Assembly: GCA_965284435.1 (NCBI GenBank)
Contig: OZ260083.1
Span: 2,170,001 to 2,234,000, forward strand
Reading direction: 5' to 3'
DNA length: 64,000 nt
Source: CAIYZT01 sp947461435
Lineage (GTDB): Bacteria > Pseudomonadota > Alphaproteobacteria > Rhodobacterales > Rhodobacteraceae
The position numbers were made by a program, and so were the translations under genes. Positions 1 to 8,127 of the stretch are shown in pieces. The notes under the pieces were generated by a model. It was not told where the DNA came from. It saw only the letters and a program-made list of their open reading frames with translations, and searched no databases. How positions within the stretch are numbered: the stretch's first letter is position 1; every line of letters begins with the position of its first letter.

Positions 1-796
1 AGGTGTCCAAAGCAAAGAATACGGTTTCAGGGGCCGTCAGCGTAACACCATTGTCCATGGCTTCGGCCCGCATGCGTTGTTGAAAAGCGGCTTCGGCATC
101 GGCCAGTTGGGCGCGCGTGTTGATTCCCAGCGTTTCCGCCTCATCACAGCGCACGACACCAGCTGATAACCCGCGCGCCCGCGCAATGGCCACGATGTCG
201 GTCAGATAGTATTCGTTTGCCGCATTGGAATTGCCAACAGACGCCACGAGAGAAAACAGATCTTGCGCCGACGCGCAAACAACGCCGGAATTGCACAGGG
301 TCATCGCCTTTTCTGCGTCGCTTGCTTCTTTGAATTCCACAATCCGGTGCAGATCGTCACCTTCGGCGATCAGCCGGCCGTATCTGCCCGGTTCCTTCGC
401 GTCGAACCCCAAGACCACAACCGCGTGGCGGCGTCGCGCCTCTATCATCCGGTGCAAGGTGTCGATCGTGATAAAAGGTGTGTCCCCGTAAAGTATGATG
501 ACATCGTCAAGACTGTCAGCCAAAAGAGGTGCGGCCTGAGCCACGGCATGCGCCGTTCCCAGTTGCGGGTCTTGCAACACCGTCTCCGCGCTGCCTTCAA
601 AGGCCTTGGCGGACTTTGCCACAGCCTCGGCACCGGTCCCGGTCACAATCACAATTCGGGTCGGATCCAAGGCCATTCCTGCGGCCATCGCATGATGCAA
701 AAGCGGCGCTGCACCAACGTGATGCAATACCTTGGGAAGGTCCGAATTCATCCTCGTTCCCATTCCCGCCGCCAACACAATCAATGATACCGACAT
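1..796 (-). CDS. glmU: Bifunctional UDP-N-acetylglucosamine pyrophosphorylase / glucosamine-1-phosphate N-acetyltransferase, N-terminal part (cut by window edge)
   Basis: The minus strand is open from an ATG at 796 down to the window edge, giving about 265 residues of an expected roughly 450. The product starts MSVSLIVLAAGMGTRM, the nucleotidyltransferase loop of the uridyltransferase domain, followed by DLPKVLHHVG. Further on YGDTPFI, NSGVV and NEYYLTDIV are typical of the GlmU N-terminal domain. The last visible residues (PETVFFALDT) sit at the junction to the left-handed beta-helix acetyltransferase domain, which lies outside the window. GlmU makes UDP-GlcNAc from GlcN-1-P in the cytoplasm for peptidoglycan and LPS. 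It is divergent from the HAD hydrolase at 879, with 82 bp between them. Confidence 0.95.
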   Translation of the reverse strand, partial: MSVSLIVLAAGMGTRMNSDLPKVLHHVGAAPLLHHAMAAGMALDPTRIVIVTGTGAEAVAKSAKAFEGSAETVLQDPQLGTAHAVAQAAPLLADSLDDVIILYGDTPFITIDTLHRMIEARRRHAVVVLGFDAKEPGRYGRLIAEGDDLHRIVEFKEASDAEKAMTLCNSGVVCASAQDLFSLVASVGNSNAANEYYLTDIVAIARARGLSAGVVRCDEAETLGINTRAQLADAEAAFQQRMRAEAMDNGVTLTAPETVFFALDT

Positions 797-878
797 TCTG
801 CCCCTTTCCTTCTTGTTGCGCCCGTTTTACCGGGGTTTGGCGGGCTGGCAAGGGGCAGGGGCCTCACGAGGTGTTACA

Positions 879-1541
879 ATGCGCACAGTTGTCTTCGATC
901 TGGATGGAACCTTGGCGGATACCTCGGGTGATCTGCTGGCGGCTGCCAACGCGTGTTTTTCGCACTTGGGCCACGGCGCAATGGTTGGCCCGAAAGATAC
1001 GCTTACCGCGTTTCAGGGCGGACGTGCCATGCTGCGCTTGGGATTTTCGCGGTTGGCAGACCCATGGAGCGAGGATGATATCAACCGAGAGTATCCAAGG
1101 CTTCTGGCCGCCTACGCCCAGGCGATCGACACCCATACCACGCTTTACCCCGGGGCAGTCGCCGCGATTGAAACACTTCGCGCGCGCGGGTTCGCGACGG
1201 CCATATGCACCAACAAACCCGAAGGCTTGGCCGAAACCCTGACGCTGCGCTTGGGTATTCGCGGGTTGTTTGATGCGTTGATTGGTGCAGATACCCTTCC
1301 CGTCAGAAAGCCCGATCCCGCCCCCTATGCCGAGGCCGTGCGCCGCTGCGGCGGCGTTCTGGAGCGGTCGTTCTTGATCGGCGATACCGAAACGGATGCC
1401 CAAACCGCCCGCGCCGCTGGTGTTCCTGCCGTTCTGGTCAGTTTTGGCCCCGAAGGGATGGGCGTCGAGCGATTGATGCCAAATGCCTTGCTGCATCATT
1501 TTGACGATCTTCCGGGCCTCGCCGCGCGGCTGTTGGACTGA
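879..1541 (+). CDS. gph: HAD-family hydrolase, phosphoglycolate phosphatase-like
   Basis: This 220-residue protein opens with MRTVVFDLDGTLADT, HAD motif I with the nucleophile and acid/base aspartates at residues 7 and 9. A conserved lysine follows in PVRKPDPAPY (motif III) and LIGDTETDAQTA gives motif IV. The cap sits between motifs I and II, as in the Gph/PGP subgroup. The open frame continues upstream to 732, but ATG 879 is preceded by GAGG at a normal distance and puts motif I at the N-terminus. Likely reaction: dephosphorylation of 2-phosphoglycolate. A different small phosphate ester cannot be excluded from sequence alone. It is divergent from glmU. Confidence 0.85.
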   Translation: MRTVVFDLDGTLADTSGDLLAAANACFSHLGHGAMVGPKDTLTAFQGGRAMLRLGFSRLADPWSEDDINREYPRLLAAYAQAIDTHTTLYPGAVAAIETLRARGFATAICTNKPEGLAETLTLRLGIRGLFDALIGADTLPVRKPDPAPYAEAVRRCGGVLERSFLIGDTETDAQTARAAGVPAVLVSFGPEGMGVERLMPNALLHHFDDLPGLAARLLD

Positions 1542-1557
1542 TACAAGCCCGGCATCG

Positions 1558-1569
1558 GTTAACGTTAAC
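1558..1569. promoter_or_regulatory. Perfect 12-bp palindrome GTTAACGTTAAC before the MFS gene
   Basis: GTTAACGTTAAC is perfectly self-complementary and centred on CG. It lies in the 45-bp gap between the HAD gene and the MFS gene, 17 bp before the ATG. CG-centred palindromes of this type are typical LacI-family operators, and the site shares the pattern GTTA-n-CG-n-TAAC with the one upstream of zwf. It may be an operator for the MFS/aminotransferase pair. No regulator gene is visible next to it, so the function is inferred. Confidence 0.4.
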
Positions 1570-1586
1570 TTCTTGGGTCCCCTTCA

Positions 1587-2834
1587 ATGTCTGATGATTC
1601 CGGTCCTGTGTCTTCGCCCCCCACCAACCGTCACGCGATGACGTTTATCATGATCACCGTTCTTCTGGATATGATCGGCTTTGGCATCATCATTCCAGTT
1701 TTGCCGCAACTGATTGAAACCGTTGGCAAAATGTCTTTGTCCCAAGCCGCCATTGTCGGCGGTTGGATGGCTGGGGCCTATTCGATCGCGCAGTTCCTGT
1801 TCGGACCGCTTATGGGAAATCTCTCGGACAGATTCGGCCGCCGTCCCCTGTTGCTTTTGGCAATTTTCGGTCTTGGTGCCGATTTCCTGCTTCAGGCCCT
1901 CGCGCCCAGCGTTCCATGGCTTTTTGCCGGACGGATACTGGCGGGGCTTTGCGGCGCTTCTTGGGTGATTGCAAACGCCTATATCGCCGATGTCACGGCG
2001 CCCGAAGAACGGGCCAAAGCCTTCGGACTTTTGGGCGCCGCCTTCGGCGTTGGATTCGTCATCGGACCTGCGATCGGTGGGCTTTTGGGGCAGTTTGGAC
2101 CAAGAGTTCCATTTTTTGTTGCCGCGGCGATTTCAGGTTTGAACTTGATCTACGGATATTTTGTTCTGCCCGAATCCCTTCCTGCTGAAAAAAGACGCGC
2201 CTTTGAATGGTGGCGGGCCAATCCCTTTGGGGCGTTGAAGGTGTTCAGGAACTATTCGGGCGTCCTGCCGATGTGTGCGGTTATCTTCTGTTTCTTCTTT
2301 TTCTCGTCAGTCTACCCGGCGATCTGGCCTTTTTGGGGTATCGCAAAGTTTGGTTGGTCAGAGGCGGCAGTGGGCCTGTCGCTTGCGTTTTTTGGCATCG
2401 TCATGGCGGCGTTTCAGGGCGGCCTGACCGGCCCGGCCGTCAAATACATGGGTGAATTTCGCGTGGTGCTGGTGGGTCTTGTCTGTTCCACAATTGCGGC
2501 CACTGGATACGGCCTTGCAGGGTCGGTCTGGGCGGTCGTGGTCTTGATGTTCATCCATGGCCCCGAGGGCTTTATACATCCGCTGCTGACTGGGATCATG
2601 TCCAAACGGGTGCCCGAAAATGCCCAAGGAGAGCTTCAGGGCGGAATCTCTGCAATCACCAATATTTCGATGCTGCTTGGAACGGTTTTTTCGGCGCAGA
2701 TCTTTGGGTACTTCATGTCAGATTCGGCCCCCTTCAAATCGCCTGACGTCGCGTTCTATGTTGCTGGGGCGGGTCTGGCCTTGACCTTGGGACTGTTTCT
2801 TTGGCTTGTGGGCCATGATGGAGAAAAGACCTAA
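1587..2834 (+). CDS. Major facilitator superfamily transporter of the TCR/Tet (drug:H+ antiporter) type
   Basis: This is a 415-residue polytopic membrane protein with about 12 hydrophobic segments. The first segment carries LLDMIGFGIIIPVLPQL, typical of TetA-type 12-TM antiporters. The loop between TM2 and TM3 has the MFS signature GNLSDRFGRRP, and TM5 has the antiporter motif C-like stretch GFVIGPAIGG. The Tet-like family exports tetracyclines or other small molecules in exchange for protons; the substrate here cannot be read from sequence. The stop codon shares one base with the start of the following aminotransferase gene, so the two are translationally coupled. No good Shine-Dalgarno sequence is seen before ATG 1587; an internal ATG at 1638 is an alternative start. 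Confidence 0.88.
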   Translation: MSDDSGPVSSPPTNRHAMTFIMITVLLDMIGFGIIIPVLPQLIETVGKMSLSQAAIVGGWMAGAYSIAQFLFGPLMGNLSDRFGRRPLLLLAIFGLGADFLLQALAPSVPWLFAGRILAGLCGASWVIANAYIADVTAPEERAKAFGLLGAAFGVGFVIGPAIGGLLGQFGPRVPFFVAAAISGLNLIYGYFVLPESLPAEKRRAFEWWRANPFGALKVFRNYSGVLPMCAVIFCFFFFSSVYPAIWPFWGIAKFGWSEAAVGLSLAFFGIVMAAFQGGLTGPAVKYMGEFRVVLVGLVCSTIAATGYGLAGSVWAVVVLMFIHGPEGFIHPLLTGIMSKRVPENAQGELQGGISAITNISMLLGTVFSAQIFGYFMSDSAPFKSPDVAFYVAGAGLALTLGLFLWLVGHDGEKT

Positions 2835-4066
2835 TGCTCGAACGGTTCGGCGGCAGTTTCACCCAACAAGAACCCATCCCCGAGGCCGGGATCGAAGCAG
2901 CAATCGCGGTTCTGCGGCATGGGCGGCTCCACAGATATAACACCGCTCCCGGCGAGACGTCACAGACAGCCCTTTTGGAACAAGAGTTTGCTGGCTTGAC
3001 CGGGGCCAAATACTGTCTGGCCGTCGCATCCGGCGGGTATGCCATGGGCTGTGCCCTGCGCGCCATGGGGTTGCGCCAAGGCGAGCCGGTTTTGACCAAT
3101 GCCTTTACCCTGGCACCCGTGCCCGGCGCGATATCGGCGGCGGGTGGCCGGCCCGTTTTTATCGAAACAACCGAAGATCTGACCTTGGACTTCGCCCATC
3201 TTGAAGATCTGGCCAAGTCCACCCCGTCACGGTTTTTGATGCTAAGCCACATGCGCGGCCATATCTGTGACATGGACCGCTTGATGGCGCTGTGCGACCG
3301 GTTGGGCCTGCTGGTGATCGAAGATTGCGCGCACACGATGGGGGCAAGTTGGAACGGCGTTTCCTCTGGCCGCCATGGGCGGGTCGCCTGCTATTCGATG
3401 CAAACCTACAAGCATGTAAACTCTGGCGAAGGCGGTTTTCTGATCAGCGATGATGCCGATCTGATGGCCCGAGCGGTTCTTTTGTCGGGAAGTTATATGC
3501 TCTACGCCAAACATCCGGCCGCCCCGCCGCCAGAGGTGTTCGAGCGGATCAAGCTGGATACACCCAATGTTTCGGGCCGCATGGATAATCTGAGGGCGGC
3601 CATCCTTCGGCCCCAGATTGCCGTTCTGGCCGAACGCGTTCGCACTTGGGCCGGTCTTTACGCCTGTTTGGAAGACGGGCTTTCCCATACCCCCGGTTTG
3701 CAGCTGATTGAGCGCGCGCAATCAGAGGTTTTTGTAGGCTCGTCCTTTCAATTCAGGCTGCCCGGTTGGTCCAAGGCGCGCATAGGGGCATTTTTGGCAG
3801 GTACCTTGGCACGCGGCGTGGAGTTGAAATGGTTCGGTGCCGATGCGCCAGTCGCCTTTACCAGCCGATACGACCATTGGCGTTATGCTGAACCTGTGCC
3901 CTTGCCAAAGACTGACGAAATCCTGTCCACGTTGATCGACATGCGTGTACCCTTGACGTTCAGTTTGGATGATTGCGCGCTGATTGCGCGGATCATTCGC
4001 AGCGAAGCGATGCGCGTGGGGCAGGGGCCAGAGCCAGAGGCTGCCGAGTTGCCAGTCATCCAATAA
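2834..4066 (+). CDS. DegT/DnrJ/EryC1/StrS-family PLP-dependent aminotransferase
   Basis: This 410-residue protein has the fold-type I layout of sugar aminotransferases. LAVASGGYAMGCAL contacts the PLP phosphate, VIEDCAHTMGA (from residue 161) holds the PLP-ring aspartate, and TYKHVNSGEGG carries the Schiff-base lysine, K193. Family members transaminate keto-sugars bound to nucleotides for amino-sugar and glycan synthesis. No sugar dehydratase or glycosyltransferase neighbours it, so the substrate is unknown. The start overlaps the MFS stop by one base (TAATG), which suggests a shared operon and perhaps export or uptake of a related compound. A 428-bp gap without genes follows. Confidence 0.88.
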   Translation: MLERFGGSFTQQEPIPEAGIEAAIAVLRHGRLHRYNTAPGETSQTALLEQEFAGLTGAKYCLAVASGGYAMGCALRAMGLRQGEPVLTNAFTLAPVPGAISAAGGRPVFIETTEDLTLDFAHLEDLAKSTPSRFLMLSHMRGHICDMDRLMALCDRLGLLVIEDCAHTMGASWNGVSSGRHGRVACYSMQTYKHVNSGEGGFLISDDADLMARAVLLSGSYMLYAKHPAAPPPEVFERIKLDTPNVSGRMDNLRAAILRPQIAVLAERVRTWAGLYACLEDGLSHTPGLQLIERAQSEVFVGSSFQFRLPGWSKARIGAFLAGTLARGVELKWFGADAPVAFTSRYDHWRYAEPVPLPKTDEILSTLIDMRVPLTFSLDDCALIARIIRSEAMRVGQGPEPEAAELPVIQ

Positions 4067-4494
4067 CCAATAGGGCGCATTGCCGCCTGTTTTGCGTCAT
4101 GCAAGATCACGCTTCTGTCAACCGAAATGCAAACGGACTGCGATCCTTGGAAGGTGACTGGACGGCCCGGTACAGTTTTCGTGATTGTCCGCTTGATCCG
4201 CATTTTTTTGAACAATTCAGTACATTTTGGTCGCCATCAGCCTATGCGGCGCGGCGCCATATCCGAACTTCGATATTCATGCGGACAAGGCGCCTGATCT
4301 GACCGCAATGTCAGGTAATTGCGGGCCTAAACCACAAGGCGAAAGGCATGATTATTTTTGATCGGTTTCGATGTGCTTTTCCGACGGCCTTTGGTTGACC
4401 CTGCCGCCCGGCCAGAGTAAACGGGGCGCAGATGAAATACCCCACATTCGGGGTCGCGGCGCAGACCCATGCTCGCCAGAAGAAGGAGCCCTTC
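4067..4494. other. Non-coding stretch upstream of the nuo operon
   Basis: There is no convincing gene in this 428-bp gap: the open frames here lack homology-like features and ribosome binding sites. It must hold the promoter and leader for the long nuo operon. T-rich patches occur near 4203-4210 and 4350-4356, but I could not pick -35/-10 boxes with confidence. The first ATG in the nuoA frame (4432) falls at its end. Confidence 0.5.
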
Positions 4495-4863
4495 GTGGAC
4501 AACCCTCTGCTCAGAGAATACCTTCCGATCCTGATCCTTCTCGCCTTGGCTATCGGTCTTGGTATCGTCCTCATTTTGGCCGCGGCGATTATTGCGGTGC
4601 GCAACCCGGATCCTGAAAAACTTTCGGCCTATGAATGTGGTTTCAACGCGTTTGACGATGCTCGTATGAAATTCGACGTGCGCTTTTATCTTGTGTCGAT
4701 CCTGTTCATCATTTTCGACCTTGAAGTTGCCTTTCTCTTTCCCTGGGCCGTGGCATTCGGGGAAATTTCGATGATGGGTTTTTGGTCCATGATGATCTTC
4801 CTTTCCGTTTTGACGGTTGGGTTTGCCTATGAATGGAAGAAGGGGGCCTTGGAATGGGCGTGA
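4495..4863 (+). CDS. nuoA: NADH-quinone oxidoreductase subunit A
   Basis: NuoA is a small membrane subunit of complex I with three TM helices; here it has 122 residues. The conserved loop NPDPEKLSAYECGF and the block FDVRFYLVSILFIIFDLE are clear. I chose the GTG at 4495 because AGAAGGAG lies six bases before it and it gives the family's usual length. An upstream in-frame ATG at 4432 would add 21 residues of unlikely, non-conserved sequence. NuoA sits at the junction of the membrane arm and the hydrophilic arm, near the quinone channel. First gene of the nuo operon; its end overlaps nuoB by 10 bp. Confidence 0.95.
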   Translation: MDNPLLREYLPILILLALAIGLGIVLILAAAIIAVRNPDPEKLSAYECGFNAFDDARMKFDVRFYLVSILFIIFDLEVAFLFPWAVAFGEISMMGFWSMMIFLSVLTVGFAYEWKKGALEWA

Positions 4864-5387
4864 TGACCGGAGCGAACACAGCGGGTCCTGACCGCGAGGT
4901 TGCAACGCAATCCCTGAACAGAGAGCTGCAAGACAAAGGGTTCTTGCTGACAACCACAGAGGATATCATAAACTGGGCGCGCAATGGATCGCTGCATTGG
5001 ATGACATTCGGTCTTGCCTGCTGCGCGGTCGAAATGATGCACACCTCGATGCCGCGCTATGATCTGGAAAGATTTGGAACCGCGCCGCGCGCCTCGCCGC
5101 GCCAGTCAGACTTGATGATCGTGGCCGGAACGCTCACCAACAAGATGGCGCCCGCATTGCGCAAAGTCTACGACCAGATGCCCGAACCTCGCTATGTAAT
5201 ATCGATGGGATCCTGCGCGAATGGGGGGGGCTACTACCACTATTCCTATTCGGTTGTGCGCGGTTGTGACCGGATCGTTCCTGTTGATATCTATGTCCCC
5301 GGTTGTCCCCCGACAGCCGAAGCGTTGCTGTACGGCATCTTGCAGTTGCAGCGCAAAATTCGCCGTACCGGCACCTTGGTTCGTTGA
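4854..5387 (+). CDS. nuoB: NADH-quinone oxidoreductase subunit B
   Basis: NuoB (177 residues, PSST subunit) carries the terminal iron-sulfur cluster N2 that passes electrons to quinone. The ligands are visible: the adjacent pair C56/C57 in GLACCAVE, C121 in SMGSCANGGG and C151 in VPGCPP. ATG 4854, with AAGGGGG seven bases upstream, gives the N-terminus MGVMTG seen in close relatives. ATG 4863, which touches the nuoA stop, is an alternative start. Cytoplasmic side, connecting arm of complex I. Confidence 0.96.
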   Translation: MGVMTGANTAGPDREVATQSLNRELQDKGFLLTTTEDIINWARNGSLHWMTFGLACCAVEMMHTSMPRYDLERFGTAPRASPRQSDLMIVAGTLTNKMAPALRKVYDQMPEPRYVISMGSCANGGGYYHYSYSVVRGCDRIVPVDIYVPGCPPTAEALLYGILQLQRKIRRTGTLVR

Positions 5388-5394
5388 GGTTCAT

Positions 5395-5994
5395 ATGTCC
5401 GAAAAATTGAACGACCTCTTGGCGCATCTGATGGCCCGCCATGGTGACAAGATCACGGCGTCCACCGCCTTTGGCGAATTGACCCTGTGGGTCGCCTTGG
5501 ATCAGGCCTTTGCGTTGATTGCGGACCTTAAGGATGATCCGGCCTGCAGATTGAATATGCTGGTCGATATCACCGCCGTCGATCACCCGGATCATCCAGA
5601 ACGTTTCGAAATCGTCTACATGTTTTTGTCGATGTATACCAATTCCCGCCTTCGCGTGAAAACCCGCGTTGGCGAAGAAGAAATGGTGCCCTCCATCAAC
5701 GAGGTGCATCCTTCTGCCAATTGGCTGGAGCGGGAGATCTTTGACATGTTCGGGGTCATCTTTTCGGGCCATCCGGACCTGCGCCGCATTCTTACTGATT
5801 ACGGGTTCCGCGGCCACCCGCTGCGCAAAGACTTCCCGACAACCGGTTTTACCGAGGTGCGTTATGACGAGGTGCAAAAGCGCGTCGTTTACGAACCCGT
5901 TAAGCTGACGCAAGAATACCGCCAGTTCGATTTCATGTCACCTTGGGAGGGCGCTCAGTACATCCTTCCGGGCGACGAAAAGAAAGCAGGCTAA
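5395..5994 (+). CDS. nuoC: NADH-quinone oxidoreductase subunit C
   Basis: NuoC (199 residues, 30-kDa subunit family) is a structural subunit of the connecting arm. The family signature is clear: ANWLEREIFDMFGV, then HPDLRRIL, TDYGF and GHPLRKDFP around residues 104-145. It is separate from NuoD, as in most alphaproteobacteria and unlike the fused NuoCD of enterobacteria. ATG 5395 lies 7 bp after the nuoB stop. The next gene is not nuoD but an inserted sulfotransferase-like gene 5 bp downstream. Confidence 0.96.
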   Translation: MSEKLNDLLAHLMARHGDKITASTAFGELTLWVALDQAFALIADLKDDPACRLNMLVDITAVDHPDHPERFEIVYMFLSMYTNSRLRVKTRVGEEEMVPSINEVHPSANWLEREIFDMFGVIFSGHPDLRRILTDYGFRGHPLRKDFPTTGFTEVRYDEVQKRVVYEPVKLTQEYRQFDFMSPWEGAQYILPGDEKKAG

Positions 5995-5999
5995 CGCAG

Positions 6000-6887
6000 G
6001 TGGCGCAGGCGCTGACATATGCTTTTTGTCTTGGTGCAACCAAGGCAGGAACCAGTTGGTTGCATGACCAGTTGGCATCGCATCCTGAATGCCGTTTGCG
6101 CACAATAAAAGAATATCATTACTTTACAAAAAGCAGCGGGTCTGACTTTGACGCCGCAATCTCTGTGAATGACCGCGAAATTGCGCGCCTTGTAGCAAAA
6201 AATGCAACGCGACCTGCCGAACAGGGCACATGGGCGCGCGCGCATATCGCAGATTTGCAGGCCTATAATGATCTGCTGTCTGTGCGCAAACGGGACAACG
6301 CCGGCTTTAATCGTCTATTGTCAGGGGCCGCAGGGCCCGGACATGTTCTTGGGGATTTCACCCCTGCCTATGCCCTTATGCCCGAACAGGCCCTGGTCCA
6401 AGTGGCCGAGTTCAATCAAGATACGCGCGCGATTTATCTGATCCGTGACCCCGTTGCGCGCCTTTGGAGCCACGTGCGCATGCTGGCCGAACGCGCGCAG
6501 CCGGCAAACTTGGCCGAGGCCGCATGGGGGCTTTTCGCAAAGACCATCCGGGGCGATGACGGCGCAGAATGCAAAGGGATTGTTGACCGCGGCGACTACG
6601 CCCGCATCATACCCAAACTGGCACGGGCGTTTGATCCGTCACGGTTGCTGGTGATGTTCTACGAAGAGATGATGACCGCCCCCGGTTTCGCGCGGATTTG
6701 CGCGTTTTTGGGAATAGATCACCGTCCTGCCGATTTTTCGCGCAAGGTACATGCGGGCAAACCCTTGGGTTTAACCCACGCGGACCGTGCCGCTGCTGCC
6801 CGCTTTCTTCGCCCGCAATACGAATTTGCCGCCCAGATGTTTCCGGTTTTGCCGGCGGCTTGGGCTTCAGCCATGAACGAGGCCTGA
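6000..6887 (+). CDS. Sulfotransferase-like protein inserted between nuoC and nuoD
   Basis: This 295-residue protein has the two PAPS-binding signatures of sulfotransferases. The 5'-phosphosulfate loop GATKAGTSWLHDQL is at about residues 12-25, and the 3'-phosphate strand-helix AIYLIRDPVARLWSH at about 144-158. The expected reaction is sulfate transfer from PAPS to a hydroxyl or amino group of a glycan or small molecule; the acceptor is unknown. GTG 6000 follows the nuoC stop by 5 bp and gives an N-terminus close to the first beta strand. The ATG at 5943 would lie inside nuoC. The nuoD start is one base after its stop, so it is embedded in the nuo operon and probably co-transcribed. No function in complex I is known for it. 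Confidence 0.82.
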   Translation: MAQALTYAFCLGATKAGTSWLHDQLASHPECRLRTIKEYHYFTKSSGSDFDAAISVNDREIARLVAKNATRPAEQGTWARAHIADLQAYNDLLSVRKRDNAGFNRLLSGAAGPGHVLGDFTPAYALMPEQALVQVAEFNQDTRAIYLIRDPVARLWSHVRMLAERAQPANLAEAAWGLFAKTIRGDDGAECKGIVDRGDYARIIPKLARAFDPSRLLVMFYEEMMTAPGFARICAFLGIDHRPADFSRKVHAGKPLGLTHADRAAAARFLRPQYEFAAQMFPVLPAAWASAMNEA

Positions 6888-6888
6888 T

Positions 6889-8127
6889 ATGATGGATGGC
6901 GAAATCCGCCGCAACGCCTACGATGACGGCACACAAGATGCCGAAACGGGCGAACAACGCATCCGCAATTTCAACATCAATTTCGGTCCGCAGCACCCTG
7001 CGGCCCACGGTGTTTTGCGTTTGGTGTTGGAACTGGATGGCGAAATTGTGGAACGCTGTGATCCCCATATCGGGTTGTTGCACCGCGGCACAGAAAAGCT
7101 GATGGAATCGCGCACCTATCTGCAAAATCTGCCGTACTTTGATCGGCTGGACTATGTGGCACCGATGAATCAAGAGCACGCGTGGTGTTTGGCGATCGAA
7201 AGGCTGACAGGCACCGTTGTTCCGCGCCGCGGGCAGTTGATCCGCGTCTTGTTCTGCGAAATCGGCCGCGTTCTGAACCACCTTTTGAACGTGACGACCC
7301 AAGCCATGGATGTGGGCGCCTTGACCCCGCCCTTGTGGGGTTTTGAAGAACGCGAAAAGCTGATGGTGTTTTATGAACGCGCTTGCGGTGCGCGTTTGCA
7401 CGCCGCCTATTTCCGTCCGGGCGGTGTTCATCAAGACCTGACCCCTGAACTGATCAACGACATCGAAACCTGGGCCAACGAATTTCCCCGCGTGGTCGAC
7501 GATCTGCATGGCCTGTTGACTGAAAACCGCATCTTCAAACAGCGCAATGTCGATATTGGCGTGGTGAGTGAGCAGGATATCCTGAATTGGGGATATTCGG
7601 GCGTCATGGTGCGCGGATCAGGGTTTGCTTGGGATTTGCGCCGCAGCCAACCCTATGAATGTTATGATGAGTTTGAATTCAAAATCCCTGTCGGCAAAAA
7701 CGGCGATTGTTATGACCGATATCTGTGCCGCATGGCCGAGATGACGGAATCTGTGTCGATCATCAAACAGGCGATCACCAAACTTCGGGCAGAACCCGGG
7801 GAAGTGATGGCGCGGGGCAAACTGTCGCCGCCAAAACGCGCCGAGATGAAACGTTCCATGGAAGCCCTGATTCACCATTTCAAGCTCTATACCGAAGGCT
7901 TCCACGTTCCGGCGGGTGAGGTTTATGCCGCCGTCGAAGCGCCAAAGGGAGAATTTGGCGTGTTTCTGGTCGCCGATGGCAGCAACAAGCCTTACCGCGT
8001 CAAGATCCGTGCGCCCGGCTTCATGCATCTGCAATCCATGGATTACATCGCCAAGGGCCATCAGTTGGCCGACGTCTCTGCAATCATCGGCACGATGGAC
8101 ATCGTGTTCGGGGAGGTTGACCGCTAA
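6889..8127 (+). CDS. nuoD: NADH-quinone oxidoreductase subunit D
   Basis: NuoD (412 residues, 49-kDa subunit, related to the large subunit of [NiFe] hydrogenases) forms the quinone-binding pocket together with NuoB. The N-terminal hairpin region has GPQHPAAHG (33-41) and HIGLLHRGTEK (60-70), both strongly conserved around the quinone head group. The length is standard. ATG 6889 follows the sulfotransferase stop directly. A second ATG at 6892 is possible. The stop overlaps the nuoE start by one base. Confidence 0.97.
   Translation: MMDGEIRRNAYDDGTQDAETGEQRIRNFNINFGPQHPAAHGVLRLVLELDGEIVERCDPHIGLLHRGTEKLMESRTYLQNLPYFDRLDYVAPMNQEHAWCLAIERLTGTVVPRRGQLIRVLFCEIGRVLNHLLNVTTQAMDVGALTPPLWGFEEREKLMVFYERACGARLHAAYFRPGGVHQDLTPELINDIETWANEFPRVVDDLHGLLTENRIFKQRNVDIGVVSEQDILNWGYSGVMVRGSGFAWDLRRSQPYECYDEFEFKIPVGKNGDCYDRYLCRMAEMTESVSIIKQAITKLRAEPGEVMARGKLSPPKRAEMKRSMEALIHHFKLYTEGFHVPAGEVYAAVEAPKGEFGVFLVADGSNKPYRVKIRAPGFMHLQSMDYIAKGHQLADVSAIIGTMDIVFGEVDR

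Noticed and set aside
4432..4494. Longer N-terminus of NuoA from ATG 4432
   Set aside because: The 21 added residues are unlike NuoA, and the GTG at 4495 has an ideal ribosome binding site.
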